From Meloidogyne chitwoodi (Eukaryota; Nematoda; Chromadorea; Rhabditida; Meloidogynidae): 64,000 bases of DNA. The stretch is taken from contig JACZZP010000015.1 of assembly GCA_015183035.1 (NCBI GenBank), forward strand, positions 1,178,001 through 1,242,000, written 5' to 3'. Within the stretch, counting starts at the first letter, position 1, and every line of letters begins with the position of its first letter. Position numbers and translations under genes: made by a program. Below are positions 40,661 to 52,377 of this stretch, in pieces. The notes beneath the pieces are model-generated. The model was not told the origin of the DNA. It saw nothing but the letters and a program-made list of their open reading frames with translations, and searched no databases.

Positions 40661-41965
40661 TTAATTATTTTCTTCAGAATTAATAAAAATAGCTGCTGGT
40701 CTATTAATATTTCTTGCAATATCTAAATTCTTAAATTTATTAGAAAATTCTTTCTTTAACCAAGGGTGTTCTGGCAATACCTCAAATAATTCACAATTAC
40801 TTAATACATTGTAACCATCCCCTAAAAATTGAAAAAAATTAAATAATTATTATTTTATATATTTTTACATCCTCCAATAATTGCCAAAAATTCTTTTTCT
40901 CCATCAGGGGAAAAACAAAAAGCTGCACAATTTTCTTTTCCTTTTAATAACTTTTCGCAAGCTTCTTCCAAAATTTTTCCATTATTTAAATCAATTATTA
41001 AAATTTTTGAACTAAGTTGAATTCCATCAAAACCACCTATAATAAATCCAATTCCTCTAGAATTAATAATATTTGGTGTAGCAACTGCATGACCTTCTAA
41101 TGGATCTGTTCTTTAAAAATTGTTAAATTTTAAAAATGACATTTACATGGAAGGAAATGACAAAACTTGATTTTTTGATTTTCAATATTATATTCCATTA
41201 TCTTATAATTTAAATTAATATTTATTTTTGTTATTTAAAATTTTTAACTAACAATTTTTTCAGTTTTATGTCCATCCCAACCACCAATAATCCAAATTCT
41301 TTGTTTGTCTAAAGAAGATAAAGCAGCAGAATTTTTAAGCCCAAAAGGTAATGGAGAAAGTAAATTAACATTATGTGGCTCTTTTTCATCAATTTTTAAA
41401 ATTTGTTGAAGACATTCAATTCCATCATAACCTCCAAAAATAAATCCACCGATTCCCTTTAAAAAATTTTTTTAAATTAAAATTTAAATTAACCTCAATT
41501 TGGCAAAATGCTGAACAAGAAAATCCTTTAATATTTTCGTAATTATGTAATTTCCAATTTTTTCTATTAAAATTTTCAATTAATATTTTACTACAATTAT
41601 ATTTAAGTAATTCTCCATTTGCTAAATGATGACCTGGTTCTAAATATTTAAATTAAAAAAAATTAATATATTAATTTAAAAAAGTAAAACCTGAACAACC
41701 ACCAATTACAAACAAATGTCCGCATTTAAAATTAAAAACAGATGGAGAACGTCTTGGATAATTAAGAGAAAAATTAAAAATTTCAAATTGTTTATTTAAT
41801 GAAATTAATGAACAATTTGAAAGAGAACCTCTTTCAAGACAATCTTTTAAATAAATTAATTTGTAAATTAAATATAAATAAACCTGAAGAACCTCCAATT
41901 AAAATAATTATTGCTGTTAAAGAATTTCTTTTAATTAAATTGTTTATTAGAGAAAATATTTTCAT
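40661..41965 (-). CDS. Kelch-repeat protein with N-terminal hydrophobic segment
   Basis: Exons from right to left give MKIFSLINNLIKRNSLTAII, ILIGGSSG, then kelch-like blades: NYPRRSPSVFNFKCGHLFVI-GGCSG, GIGGFIFGGYDGIECLQQI, KNSAALSSLDKQRIWIIGGW-DG, GIGFIIGGFDGIQLSSKI and FLAIIGGCGDGYNVLSNCEL. The repeated IGG.DG double-glycine signature supports a beta-propeller of about five or six blades. It ends IFINSEENN. No BTB/BACK domain is seen, so it is not a standard cullin-3 adaptor unless an upstream exon is missed. About 340 residues. It lies head to head with STARD7 (120 bp). Function cannot be assigned. Confidence 0.75.
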
Positions 41966-42084
41966 TTTATTTAATATAAATTTTTTAAAAATGATGGACA
42001 AAATGTCATTTATTTTTTAAATATTTAGATATTTTTCTAAAAACCTTCTCAATTATTGATTGTTTTTGTTAAAAAAATTAAATT

Positions 42085-43573
42085 ATGTTTACAACAAAAA
42101 TTAATTTGCGTTTCATGTCAAAGGTTTTCTTTTAATATTTTAAATTAATTTATTAAATTTTTAAGAATTTTCTTCGAACAACTCTTTTTTTTATTAATCG
42201 AGTAAAAAGATATGGATATTATTTTACTTCTTCACAAACAACTAAAAGAATTTTAGTTGCTTCTTTAGCAGGATTTTCATTTCAATTAAATGGAATTGAA
42301 GATATAGAACAACAAAAAAGGTTTTTTAATTTTTTAATATTAAAAAATATTTTTTTTAGTTTAATAAATGACAGTCATTTTGCTCATCCAGAACAGAGTG
42401 AAGGATGGGAATGTATGTACACCGATACTACAATAAAAGTTTTTCGAAAAAGACGAGAAAGGAATGATGGAACTCAATATTTTGAATATCAATGTATTGG
42501 CTCGTATAATGACATTTCTATTGAGGATTTTATTCAAGCACAGGTTTTTAACATATTTGGATATTATTTAAAAATTATTTTGATAAAGTTAGGAATTTTT
42601 CTTATTAAAAAAGTTAAAAAATTTCGGGAAGCTTTTATTCAAAGTCTATGCCTTTCAGTATAGAATTTGACAAAATTTTAACATTTATGACTTAAAAACA
42701 TGATCAATAAATTGCGATATAATAATTACATAATTTTCACAAATAAAAGATTTTATTAAAAATTTACACTATTTTAGTATGATATAGAATATCGTCGAGA
42801 ATGGGATGGAAATATTAATAGACTCGAAGTGATTGAAGAAGATATTTTTACTGGATTTAAACTAATTCGTTGGGAAACAAAGTTTGACTTTTTTAAATTT
42901 ATTTTTAGACAATTCTTCTGTCATTTATTTTAATCCCCAAATGTATAATTAATTTTTTTAAATATTTTCTGATTTTTGTATTTATTTGGTAATGTTTGAA
43001 TTTAATCTTTTTAAATATTTTTAAGGTATCCTTATCCATTATATCCTCGTTTATATATTTATTTACAACAAAAATTTATTGATGAAAAAGCAAAAACTGT
43101 TTTGATAACAAATAGAGTAATTGATGAACAAACATATCCTGATTCTTCTAATAATTGCGTTCGAGTAACTGATTATGATTCTAGACTTTTTGTTAAGGCA
43201 CATGAAGAATTAAATGAAGTATTAATTTATTTTTTAAATTAAAAAAATTGTTTTTAGAATGGCTTGGATTTTGTTCTTGTTTATCATGATGATCCAAAAG
43301 CACCAATTCCTAAACGAATATATGATTTTGGTGTTAATGTTATTGGTAAATAAAAATGTGTCAAATAAAAGAATATTAATAATTTTCTAAAATTTAGGCC
43401 CATCTTTTCTCAATTCTGTTCATTCAGCAGCCTTAAAATTAGCAACGGACAGAATTTTAGCAAAAGAAATAAGAAAAACACAAAGACAAAGAATATTGAG
43501 TGGAATTGAAAATAATAATGAAGATTTACAAAATTGTGGACAAAATAAAGAACAGCAACAACAAACTGTTTAA
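42085..43573 (+). CDS. STARD7: StAR-related lipid transfer protein, STARD7 type
   Basis: Phosphatidylcholine-transfer START protein; in animals STARD7 acts at mitochondria. The N-terminus MFTTKINLRFMSK then NFLRTTLFFINRVKRYGYYF is basic and hydroxylated, compatible with mitochondrial targeting. The START domain reads EGWECMYTDTTIKVFRKRRE, YQCIGSYNDISIEDFIQAQ, YDIEYRREWDGNINRLEVIE, GFKLIRWETKYPYPLYPRLY, VLITNRVIDEQTYPDSS, NNCVRVTDYDS and NGLDFVLVYHDDPKAPIPKR. These match STARD7 in order (WDALVIKLEVIE, FPYPMYSRDYVY). The tail NGQNKEQQQQTV-like end is Gln rich. About 370 residues. Complete. Confidence 0.92.
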
Positions 43574-44015
43574 AATAAAAATATTTTTTGAAAAAAATCT
43601 GGAAATGTTTTAATTAATTATTTTGCGTATTATTTGGTAATTGACCAACAAAGGAATGGCCAGAATTTTTCTTAATTGTTACACAAAAATATAACGTTTC
43701 CAAATTTTATCAGTCTTTAATTTCAATTTTATGCCAATTTTGTTAAATTTGTGGCTATTTTTAGGTATTTAATAAATATATTTGTATTTGTATTTTCTCT
43801 AAAATTAACCCATTGTCTTATTTTTTCAATTTTTCTCCAGAGGAGTTTATTTTAAAGAAAATACTATATATTTTTATTTAAATTTGTGGATTTAAAAAAA
43901 TAAAAAATTTATCTGATCATTGTTTTGATTATTAAAAAAATAAATTTTATGCTTATCTTCAAAGAAAAAAGGATTTTTCATAGCAAAAATAGAAAGAAGC
44001 AAATAATTTTGAAAA

Positions 44016-44275
44016 AAAAAGTCGGATAAATGTCTTATCTTCTCTCTGTGATATTCAAATTTAATTTCATCTTTTCATAAATAAAATAATAATAATAAGC
44101 TTATATCGTTTTTTTGCATCCTTTTACACTTTTAACACAAATTCTGAATCCTATACCCTTGGGTTTGTGGTTATGGATAAAATGGTCATAAGGCCAATAT
44201 TGGACAAAATGCCTGACAAATTTTATTGTCAAAAAATATGTTTTTTGTGGCATTTTAACGATTATCCGACTTTTT
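44016..44275. repeat. Inverted-repeat bounded segment, possible MITE
   Basis: AAAAAGTCGGATAA at 44016-44029 is matched exactly by its reverse complement TTATCCGACTTTTT at 44262-44275, enclosing about 230 bp with no open frame. No clear target-site duplication was found, so MITE identity is tentative. Confidence 0.5.
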
Positions 44276-44295
44276 CTGAAACATTTTTATATATT

Positions 44296-44412
44296 CGATA
44301 GCTCTTTCATAAAGCTATCGACTTGAGTATATAAAATTCAAATTTTAAATATTCAAAAAATATAAAAAAATCTGAGTTTAATACGAACTGAGGTATTTAT
44401 ATATACTCAAGT
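44296..44412. repeat. Adjacent hairpin and 13-bp inverted repeat
   Basis: CGATAGCT at 44296-44303 pairs with AGCTATCG at 44313-44320. Immediately after, ACTTGAGTATATA at 44321-44333 pairs exactly with TATATACTCAAGT at 44400-44412. The two structures are contiguous, as in foldback elements. Confidence 0.6.
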
Positions 44413-45002
44413 AAGGTAAAGGATTCAAAAGAGGAAAGTCGAAAGGAGTAAATACTGTTTTATTAAGAAATATACATACATATGTAAGAAAAAGAATAGA
44501 ATAAATTCATCTTACATGCGGCAGCCATAGCAGTAAGCATAATAAAAAAGAGCGGTTGTACATAGGTCAGTTAGTATTATTCTTATATGTACGTACATAT
44601 TTATTATTTCTCTTGTATATATTTCCAAATGCTTTCTTTCAGGAGTTGCCAGATTATACAACGTCATATTTTTTGAATTATTTGAGTTGAAAGACAATTT
44701 TTTCCAAACCTTTAACAATATTTTTTATAAACTACCAAACAAAAAACAAGAATCATATTTTAGCTGTTTCCCGATTAAAACTGATTTTCTATAATTTCTT
44801 TTTAAATTTGAGCATAATTGGCGATCTGTTTTTGATTATACTTTTCATCCTAATTTATCTAATTATTTTCGATAAACTTTGTCTTAAAATTACGATTTAT
44901 TTCCGTGCTCTGTATGTATATCGAATTAATCTGTTTTTTAAACTCTTCGCGTCTTTTCTTTATTAAGTTAACACAATTAGATTTATTTTAAAGGTGCTGA
45001 TA

Positions 45003-45995
45003 ATGAACGTTGAAATCGAAGCAATTGAATTGGCTGATCCTGTTCAACATGATGTTGATTCTACAACTGTTACAAATAATCCAAAATTTAATAACGTTAT
45101 GATAGATGGAAAAAAGTCTGTAGACGTTGAAGAGACAAATGTCATAAATGGAGGTGAAATATTGGCTAAATCGAGATCTTGGATTAAATTAAACGTTGGC
45201 GGAAAGGTTTATTGTATATTTATAATTTAAATATATATTTTAAATAAATTCAGTTATTCATGACAACAATACAAACGTTATGTCGTGAAAGTGGTTCATT
45301 TCTTGCTCGCCTCTCACAAGAAGATCATTCATTGCCAAGTGAAATGGATGAATCTGGATTTTATTTAATTGATCGTGATTCTGATTATTTCTCTTCGGTG
45401 CTAAATTATCTCCGTCATGGAAAAATTATTCTTGATCATGGTCTTTCAGAGGAAGGTATAAAAAAGAATTTATTATATGTAAATTTCCCTTAAAAATATA
45501 AAAGTATCTATTTTTCTTTAAAAAGGTCTTCGCGAAGAGGCTGAATTCTACAACTTGCCAAAGTTAATAGCACTATGCAAGGAAAGAATTGCTGATCGTG
45601 AAAGGCAACGAAAATCATTGGTTTCTTAAATATGTATATAAAAAACATTTAAATTTTAGACAAAACATGTTTATCGCGTTTTACAGGTTTTTTAAGACAA
45701 AAAAGAGAATAAAAGTTTTTATAAAAATTTTAGTGTCATGAAGATGAATTAACAAATGTAATCTCAGCAATGTCTGATGGCTGGAAATTTGAACAAGTTT
45801 ATTTGTTAAAATTTTTTTTTATTTTATTTTAAGCTTGTTCCAATTGGTCAATCATCACACCCAGGCGAATCTGGACAACCGGAATATTTATGCGTTGTTT
45901 CTCGTGAATATCCAGTATCTGCTAGTGCTTCACAAAACAATGAAGCAGCATCAGACCGAGCACAATTTTTGCAAATGAAAGCAATGAATGGATAG
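45003..45995 (+). CDS. KCTD2/5/17 (insomniac)-type BTB protein
   Basis: Cullin-3 adaptor of the KCTD family; fly insomniac regulates sleep. A short acidic N-terminus (MNVEIEAIELADPVQHD) leads to the T1/BTB domain: WIKLNVGGK, TTIQTLCRESGSFLARLSQE, DESGFYLIDRDSDYFSSVLN, YLRHGKIILDHGLSEEG, EAEFYNLPKLIALCKERIAD. The C-terminal half HVYRVLQCHEDELTNVISAM, SDGWKFEQLVPIGQSS and YLCVVSREYP matches the KCTD2/5/17 subgroup specifically. It ends MKAMNG. About 245 residues in six exons. The start at 45003 is the first ATG; an upstream GTG adds nothing recognisable. Confidence 0.93.
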
Positions 45996-46802
45996 AAAAG
46001 ATATAAAGATTATTTCGATTTTTTGAAAGCAAAAGTATTTTTAAACAGCTTTATTTACACATTTAAATAATTGAAATTTATACATTTTTTGAATTAAAAA
46101 AGAATACTTTTTCTGAACATTTGGACTAATCGAAAGTTATATTCCTACAAATTATTTCATTTTATAGTCTTTGTATTAGTAAAGTATTCTTTTATAATTA
46201 AATATCCAAAATTTAATCTGTGCATTTTTTAACCCTAACAAATATCTCCATCTATATTTCCAACACTTTATTTTGTGAAAATACCTGAGCCATTTAAATA
46301 TAATTGTGGCTTGTAAATGCCCAGAAAAATTATTAAAAGCTATATTTTACAAAATTTTATTTTATGTATTTATTAGGCGCAAATGTCAAAAATGGGAAAA
46401 CAATGCTTAAAATATATAAGGAAATGAACTGAACAAAGTGAAAAAATTATATATATAGAGTGATAAATTTTTGGTTTAAATGTGTTTAAGTAGAATAATT
46501 GAGGAGAAGGGGAAGGGATAATATATCATAGGTAGGATAACGTTAAAAACAGATAAAAAATGGATAAACCAAAAAAGGCCAAAATTTCAAAAAAAAAGTC
46601 CCAAATAATAATTGGAAACAAAAATGCAAATATTACATATTGTGCTTAATGAATATTACTCCTTTACATTCTACTACAATAGACCGAGCAAATTAGCTCT
46701 AGAATAAAGAAGAGATCAAAGCGTGCAATATCCGACAGTTTTCCAATCCTCTAATCATTTTTAAATGAATTTCTACACTAAGAGGATGGATTGTTGAATC
46801 AA
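45996..46802. other. Convergent intergenic region
   Basis: About 807 bp between the stops of the KCTD gene and the AT-hook gene. A+T rich on the left. The right part is of ordinary composition and is probably long 3' UTR of the minus-strand gene. No gene recognised. Confidence 0.45.
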
Positions 46803-49800
46803 TTACAACGAGTGCTCTTGATGAGCAAATCTTTTTGTTGTTGTTTTGGTTGAATTTGATAATGTTTCTGTCAGTATTGAGTGTCTTTCTTTAGTGCCTT
46901 GAGGTTGTTTGAGTTCATTAATGCAGTCAATACCTGAATTGACCAAAGTTGAACGTTCTCGAATTAGATTCATCGTTGTATCACAAATTTCACGTGTTTG
47001 TTGAAGTTGTTTCTAAATTTTATATTGATAAAATATAAATTATAAAAAATAACCTCGAGAAAATTGTCCTGTTGTTCAGATGTACAATAATGTAATTGTT
47101 TCCTCAAAATTGGTTTAATCATATTTTGTCCCTTTTTTAATCTTAAATTTTGTGTTTTTGATTTAATTTATATCAAAATTGGAAATAAATATTTAAATAA
47201 TTACCTTTTATTGACAATTCTATTCTTTTCTAATATTCTTCCATATTTGTACATTAATTTCTCTCTTGAAGAGACAGCAATATTTTTAGTATAGTCAAGC
47301 TGTTCAGCAACATTTTGCATAAGCATAAATGGAGTAGAAGATAAATCTGATGTTATATTTATTGTCTCTTCTGTTGCTGGACATTGACCATTTTGTTGGC
47401 TTTGTGGTTTTTTCGATGTCGTTGGCACTTGAATATCGTCTTGAGGAAATGAATTTGAAGGGAGATCTCCTGTTTGTTCATCGTTTTTACAATTTTCTAA
47501 CAATTTTACATCGATAATATCCTGAAAAATTAAAATTATATACATATACCCAGACATCCTTTTCGCTACTTTTTAGTCTAATGTATTTATTTTTAATGGC
47601 AACAACCTAGCCTAGCTTCTTACTAAAATATCTTATATTAAAATAATAATTCCTAGGTATAAAAAGTCATCTTCCAAAAGACTAAAAAATTAATTTTAAT
47701 AAAATTATTAACCTTAAATAGCCCTTCAACAAATTCATTAGAAGGCCGAAAAAATACCGAGCTTGTTTTGTGTGGTGGCAGAGAGTTATTGGTTGACTTC
47801 TTCTCCGATATTATTGTCATTGATTGTCTTCGTTCTTGATAATCTTTATTGCTATTTTCATAATTTTGAACTAATTTATGAATTCCGTCGTTTAAATTTT
47901 CATATAGTTCAGAGGTTGTTTTCCAACGAACGCAAATCGAATTAAATTTTTGAAGAAAATATTTAAGACTAAAATTATATTTAAATAAAAAAAAGTATTT
48001 AAAAAACTAAGAAAACCTTTCATTAGAATTATCACATCCATTTGAATAATCTTCGATTTTCTCTTCTTCCATTATTTCATCACAACCATCCAAGCAAATA
48101 TCACGTCTTTTATTTAACCTTTTCTTTGATTTAGTTTGTCTTCTAGTAATATCCAAAAGTGTGTTTGGTAAACATTTTTGAACATCTGTAAGGATCATAT
48201 AATCTTTGTTGTTCGGTGATGAATTTAAAACATTAAAAGAATTCAAAGAAGAAAAGGAAGATTGTCTTAGAGATTTTATTTGATTACTGAAATTTTTTAA
48301 TTAATAAAAAAACAATTTTCCTTACGTTTCGAATAATTTATCCAATAAATCAAACATATAATTCATTCCCAATTTTTCAAATAGTTTTTCAACATTAGAT
48401 CCTTCTCCTTTTTCCAATGAAAAGTCAAATCCTTTCTTTCTAAAATCAAGAATTTCCAAAATTTTTCGCTCAAAAAGTAAATTTTTATGAGATTTTGTTG
48501 TTGTAATGCCTTTGCCATTAAATGATGCGAGTGAAATTAATTTTGTGGATTTTTGCTTGTTTAAATTTTTAATAAATTGTGTTGATAAATGTTTATAAAT
48601 GTATTGTCCAAAAATTTTTATTCTGATAGAGTCCAAGAGTTTTTTAGATCTACTAAAGTAGGTACACGCATTTGGTAGTAAATTGAGGCAATCAAAGGCT
48701 GATTTAACCTAAAAATTGTTAGAGATAAATTAAAAAAGTTTAAATTAATTAACATCAGTAACCAGTGATTACAAATAAGCAAAATCTTTTAAATAGTTTG
48801 TAACAAAATAATATTAAAATTAACCTGATCTTGAGATTCAAAAATAAAACAGGCAACGGTGTCATCATTTCTTTCAGCTTTATGTTCGTCATTTCTTAAG
48901 TAGCGAATCAACCTTTCGCTTTGAAATTTGAGAAAGTTCTTTTGAAAAAGACATTCTTCAGTCATTAATTTATCCTCATTAAGCAGTGAAAGTAACTAAA
49001 AAAATTGAAAACTACAACTTAAAATTTTAAAACCATGTCTCTATATTCCATCAAACAATCACTGTTGTCAGCTAAGGAATTCAATTCCTCTTCGAAACTT
49101 TTAGAAAATATTATCAAATTCATTAGATCAGATTCATTGAAAGATGAAGAAAAAGATGATTGTTTATATTGTTGTTGACTGGTTGAAGCAATTGATGGTT
49201 GAAAATGTTCAAATGAATATTTACGAGCCATAATCTCGCTCATTGAGTGAAACTTAGGCCTTTCAAAAGGTGAAAAATCATCAGTAGATGAATCAATAAA
49301 GTTAGAAAACTGAACTTAAAAAATAGAAAATGTGTAATAAAATAAAAGAACCGTTAATCTACGTTTTTGAATATGTTCGTTATTTGTACGAAAACGACAA
49401 AGCGCATGTATACTCATTTGCTCGTCTGCAGCAATTTTACTTTCAAATAAAATTTTGTTGGTCATCTGTATAAAAAATTTAAAGTAATAATAATGCTTTT
49501 TATTAAAAATTAACTAAAGATTCTTGCTTGATATAAAATTAAAAAATTATTTGTTTAAAAATACAAAAAATCTCAAACCTGATTCACTGAATTGGTAGTA
49601 CAAGGCGACCCTAAATGCTTTTGTTGAAAATTCTGTCTTGTTTCTATAGTTTCTGCTGTAGAGTCAAAATTACTACAATTTTTAGATACAGGAAATCCCA
49701 TTTCTGCCAGAATTGCACTTTCCCGTGCTTGTTGAGCAGCCAATTCGAGTTCGCGTTTAGACTTCCGTCCAGGTCCTTTTTTCCTTGGTTTCTTCATAAC

Positions 49801-52377
49801 CACACCCGTATGAGGATCCACCTCGGGAGTTTTCTTGCGATATTTACGCTTTGTTTTTAGTTCAGTCTAAATATAAAAATTTTATAAAATGAAATGTAAA
49901 AACGTGTAGTTTAAAGAATTATAATAATGCAAAAATGATAGAGAAAGGCAGAATGAGTAGAGAAAAAACAAAATAAACTATAGAAAAATTAAGAAAATTA
50001 TAAATTGATAAATATAAAAATAACCATGTTATTTAAATCAAAAGATATAAAAAGAACAAACATTCAAAAAATTAAACAAAAAAAGAGTAAAATAAATTTA
50101 TTATAAAAAAATATTAAATAAGAAATATTAGACTGATGTGAGGTAGAACCAACCCTTCCTTTTAAAAAAAGCATTCCATAAAATAACCTGAAATGATGCT
50201 GCCGTTTCTACAGGTCTTTTAACATTAGATTGTTGAAATAATGAATTTGGAGAAACAAAATTTGCAGAAACAGCAACATTCGAACTGGGAGTAGAGGATA
50301 GATGTAAATGTTGGTTATTGCTATTATTAATAACATCTGTTGAAAAAATGTGATTAGAATTATGTTGAGAAGGAAGTTGTTTATCGTGTAATAAATTCAT
50401 TTGATGTTGTAATTGTTTTTGATGTTCAATTGATACATTACTTAATTTTGGACGTCCTCTTTTCTTTGGAATTTTTTCATTACAAGAGGAAATAACGGGT
50501 GGACATGATGGAACATCGGTTTGTGAAGTTATAGATGCTGAAGTTGTGGCATTGTTTCCTGTACATTTTCTATCATTCAATAATGATGATGTAGAAATTT
50601 CTAAATATGATGGTTGTCTGTGTCGAGTCCCAGAGAGTTCCATCTAAGAAATTAAAAAAACTAATTGATAATTCAAAAAAGTTGTCGTCAAAATTAAAGT
50701 ATTTAAAACAAACCATCATAAACTTGTCAGATGGAGCTGAAGTACTATCCGTTGTTGGTGTAATATCCCCATCAAAGAAATGCTGTTTCCTTGTCCGCTT
50801 CCTTTGGAGATCATCAACACCACTGCCATTAGGCATTATTTGGTTATCAATAACAGACATATTTTTATTTAAAGAGTTAATTCCAAATAAATCGTTTGAT
50901 GAAGTTCCAGTGTTTTCAATCCTCCGATTAGTTGTTTGATTATTCCAAGAATTTTTGACTAAAAATTTTAAAAAAATTGAGATAAACAAAAGAAAACCTA
51001 AAATTCCGGGCCTCGGACTTGTATTTGGAGTAGTTGATACTCTCTTGTGAGGAGATTTTGTCAGTTTTTGAGTTTTTGAAATGCGTTCATCAACTTCATT
51101 CGGTTGATGTTGCAACGCAACGGAATAAACTGTTTGCTGTGGCATACATGAACTAAAAGCATTTTGTGAAGCAAAAGAAGTCTTATCAGAAGATGATAAA
51201 GATATATTTTTTGGTTGTTGTAAAGAATGGTTATGTAATAACTTTTGCTGTTGAGAACTGCGATGAAGGATGGAAGCATCTGTTGGTTGTTGTAAAGCCC
51301 AATTTCCTGATGAAATAATTTTCTGAGGATATTTCTGTTAAAAATATGTAAGTTATTTCCACATATATTTTAATTTATAATAATTTCCTTTTGATTAAAT
51401 AAACAAAGAACTCTACTGAAAAAAAGTCTTGTGCTCAGCTTCCCTGGTATGAAACCGAAAAAATAACCTGGGCAGAATTATCCGAATGTGAACTACCAAC
51501 AACTTTAATGGACTCATGTGAAGAGGAAAATCTAAGAGTTTTGCTTGTATTGCCAATAGGTGGAGATTTTATCGAAGAATAATTATGGGAAGTTGAGGAA
51601 ATATTAGTTGTTATATTCGAGGAAATAGTAGTAGATGGAGTAATCGAGAAATTTTTATGTTGCTGATCATCGATAAAACTGTCATTCGCAGAGTCTATAA
51701 TTTCGTATAAAATTTTAAAAAAAATGTTAGCTTAGTATAAAATAAAACAAACTTATAGTATTATGAACACCATGATGTTTGTGATAAGTGTTAACAACAA
51801 GCGGACGCTCTTCTACTTGACTAGCAACAGATGATGATGGTGTTAAAATATTGATTCTGGAAAGTGCAGTAATATGTTCATTTTTCAACTTAAAAAACAA
51901 GATAAACAAAAAATAATAAACTATTATACTTTTGTGTTCTTTATGTGCCGAGTAAGTACGTCTCGTACAGTTGTCGTATGATTAATTGTTGTCGTTGCAG
52001 AATTTTCGAGACAGGTGATAAAATGGGACGATTTTGAAGAGCTTCCAATTCCGCTTTCAGTATATGAAATGTTATCCCTACCACCTTCTTGGGATGTTGA
52101 ATGTTGATAGCGTGGTATTCGAATTATGGATGGTACTGTCCTAACAATTCGTACCTGAAATTATAAATATTTCAAGAAGTACATAAACAAAAGTCAAATT
52201 TGAAATTATTTACAAAAATAAGAATCTTTATAGATTTTCGGACCAGAAAAAATAAAAATACCAACCAAGCTTTCTCCGTCATCCAAAGGAGGCATGATTT
52301 CGTCACAAGTTAAATCTTAAAATTAAATAGGAATTAATTTAATATATAAACATATATAAACTACCTCTAGAGACCAT
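46803..52377 (-). CDS. Large Ser/Asn/Gln-rich nuclear protein with AT-hook-like basic motifs
   Basis: About sixteen exons in one direction join in phase into roughly 1250 residues. The N-terminus reads MVSRDLTCDEIMPPLDDGES. A low-complexity Ser/Thr/His region follows (RIVRTVPSIIRIPRYQHSTS). Basic motifs are KRTRKQHFFDGD, KIPKKRGRPKLSNV (a true AT-hook GRP core) and a long basic stretch KTKRKYRKKTP, VVMKKPRKKGPGRKSKRE followed by an Ala/Gln helix. The C-terminal half is less biased and helical (DEQMSIHALCRFRTNNEHIQ, SERLIRYLRNDEHKAERN, NLLFERKILEILDFRKKG, LDYTKNIAVSSREKLMYKYG), ending TKRFAHQEHSL. DNA-binding chromatin or transcription factor is inferred from the basic motifs. I do not recognise the family. 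An intron of about 300 nt near 49870-50170 is unusually long here; two adjacent genes remain possible. Confidence 0.7.

Larger units (their letters stand above)
43574..45002. other. Intergenic region with nested inverted repeats
   Basis: About 1.4 kb between STARD7 and the KCTD gene. Contains at least three inverted repeats (separate entries) suggesting one or more MITE-like insertions. A minus-strand open frame at 44512-44718 has no recognisable similarity. Confidence 0.5.

Noticed and set aside
40456..40683. Plus-strand open frame over the kelch gene 3' end
   Set aside because: Runs antisense to coding sequence and is made mainly of Phe, Leu, Ile and Tyr codons from A+T-rich DNA.
44512..44718. 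Minus-strand open frame in the STARD7-KCTD spacer
   Set aside because: No similarity to known families and biased A+T composition; consistent with chance.
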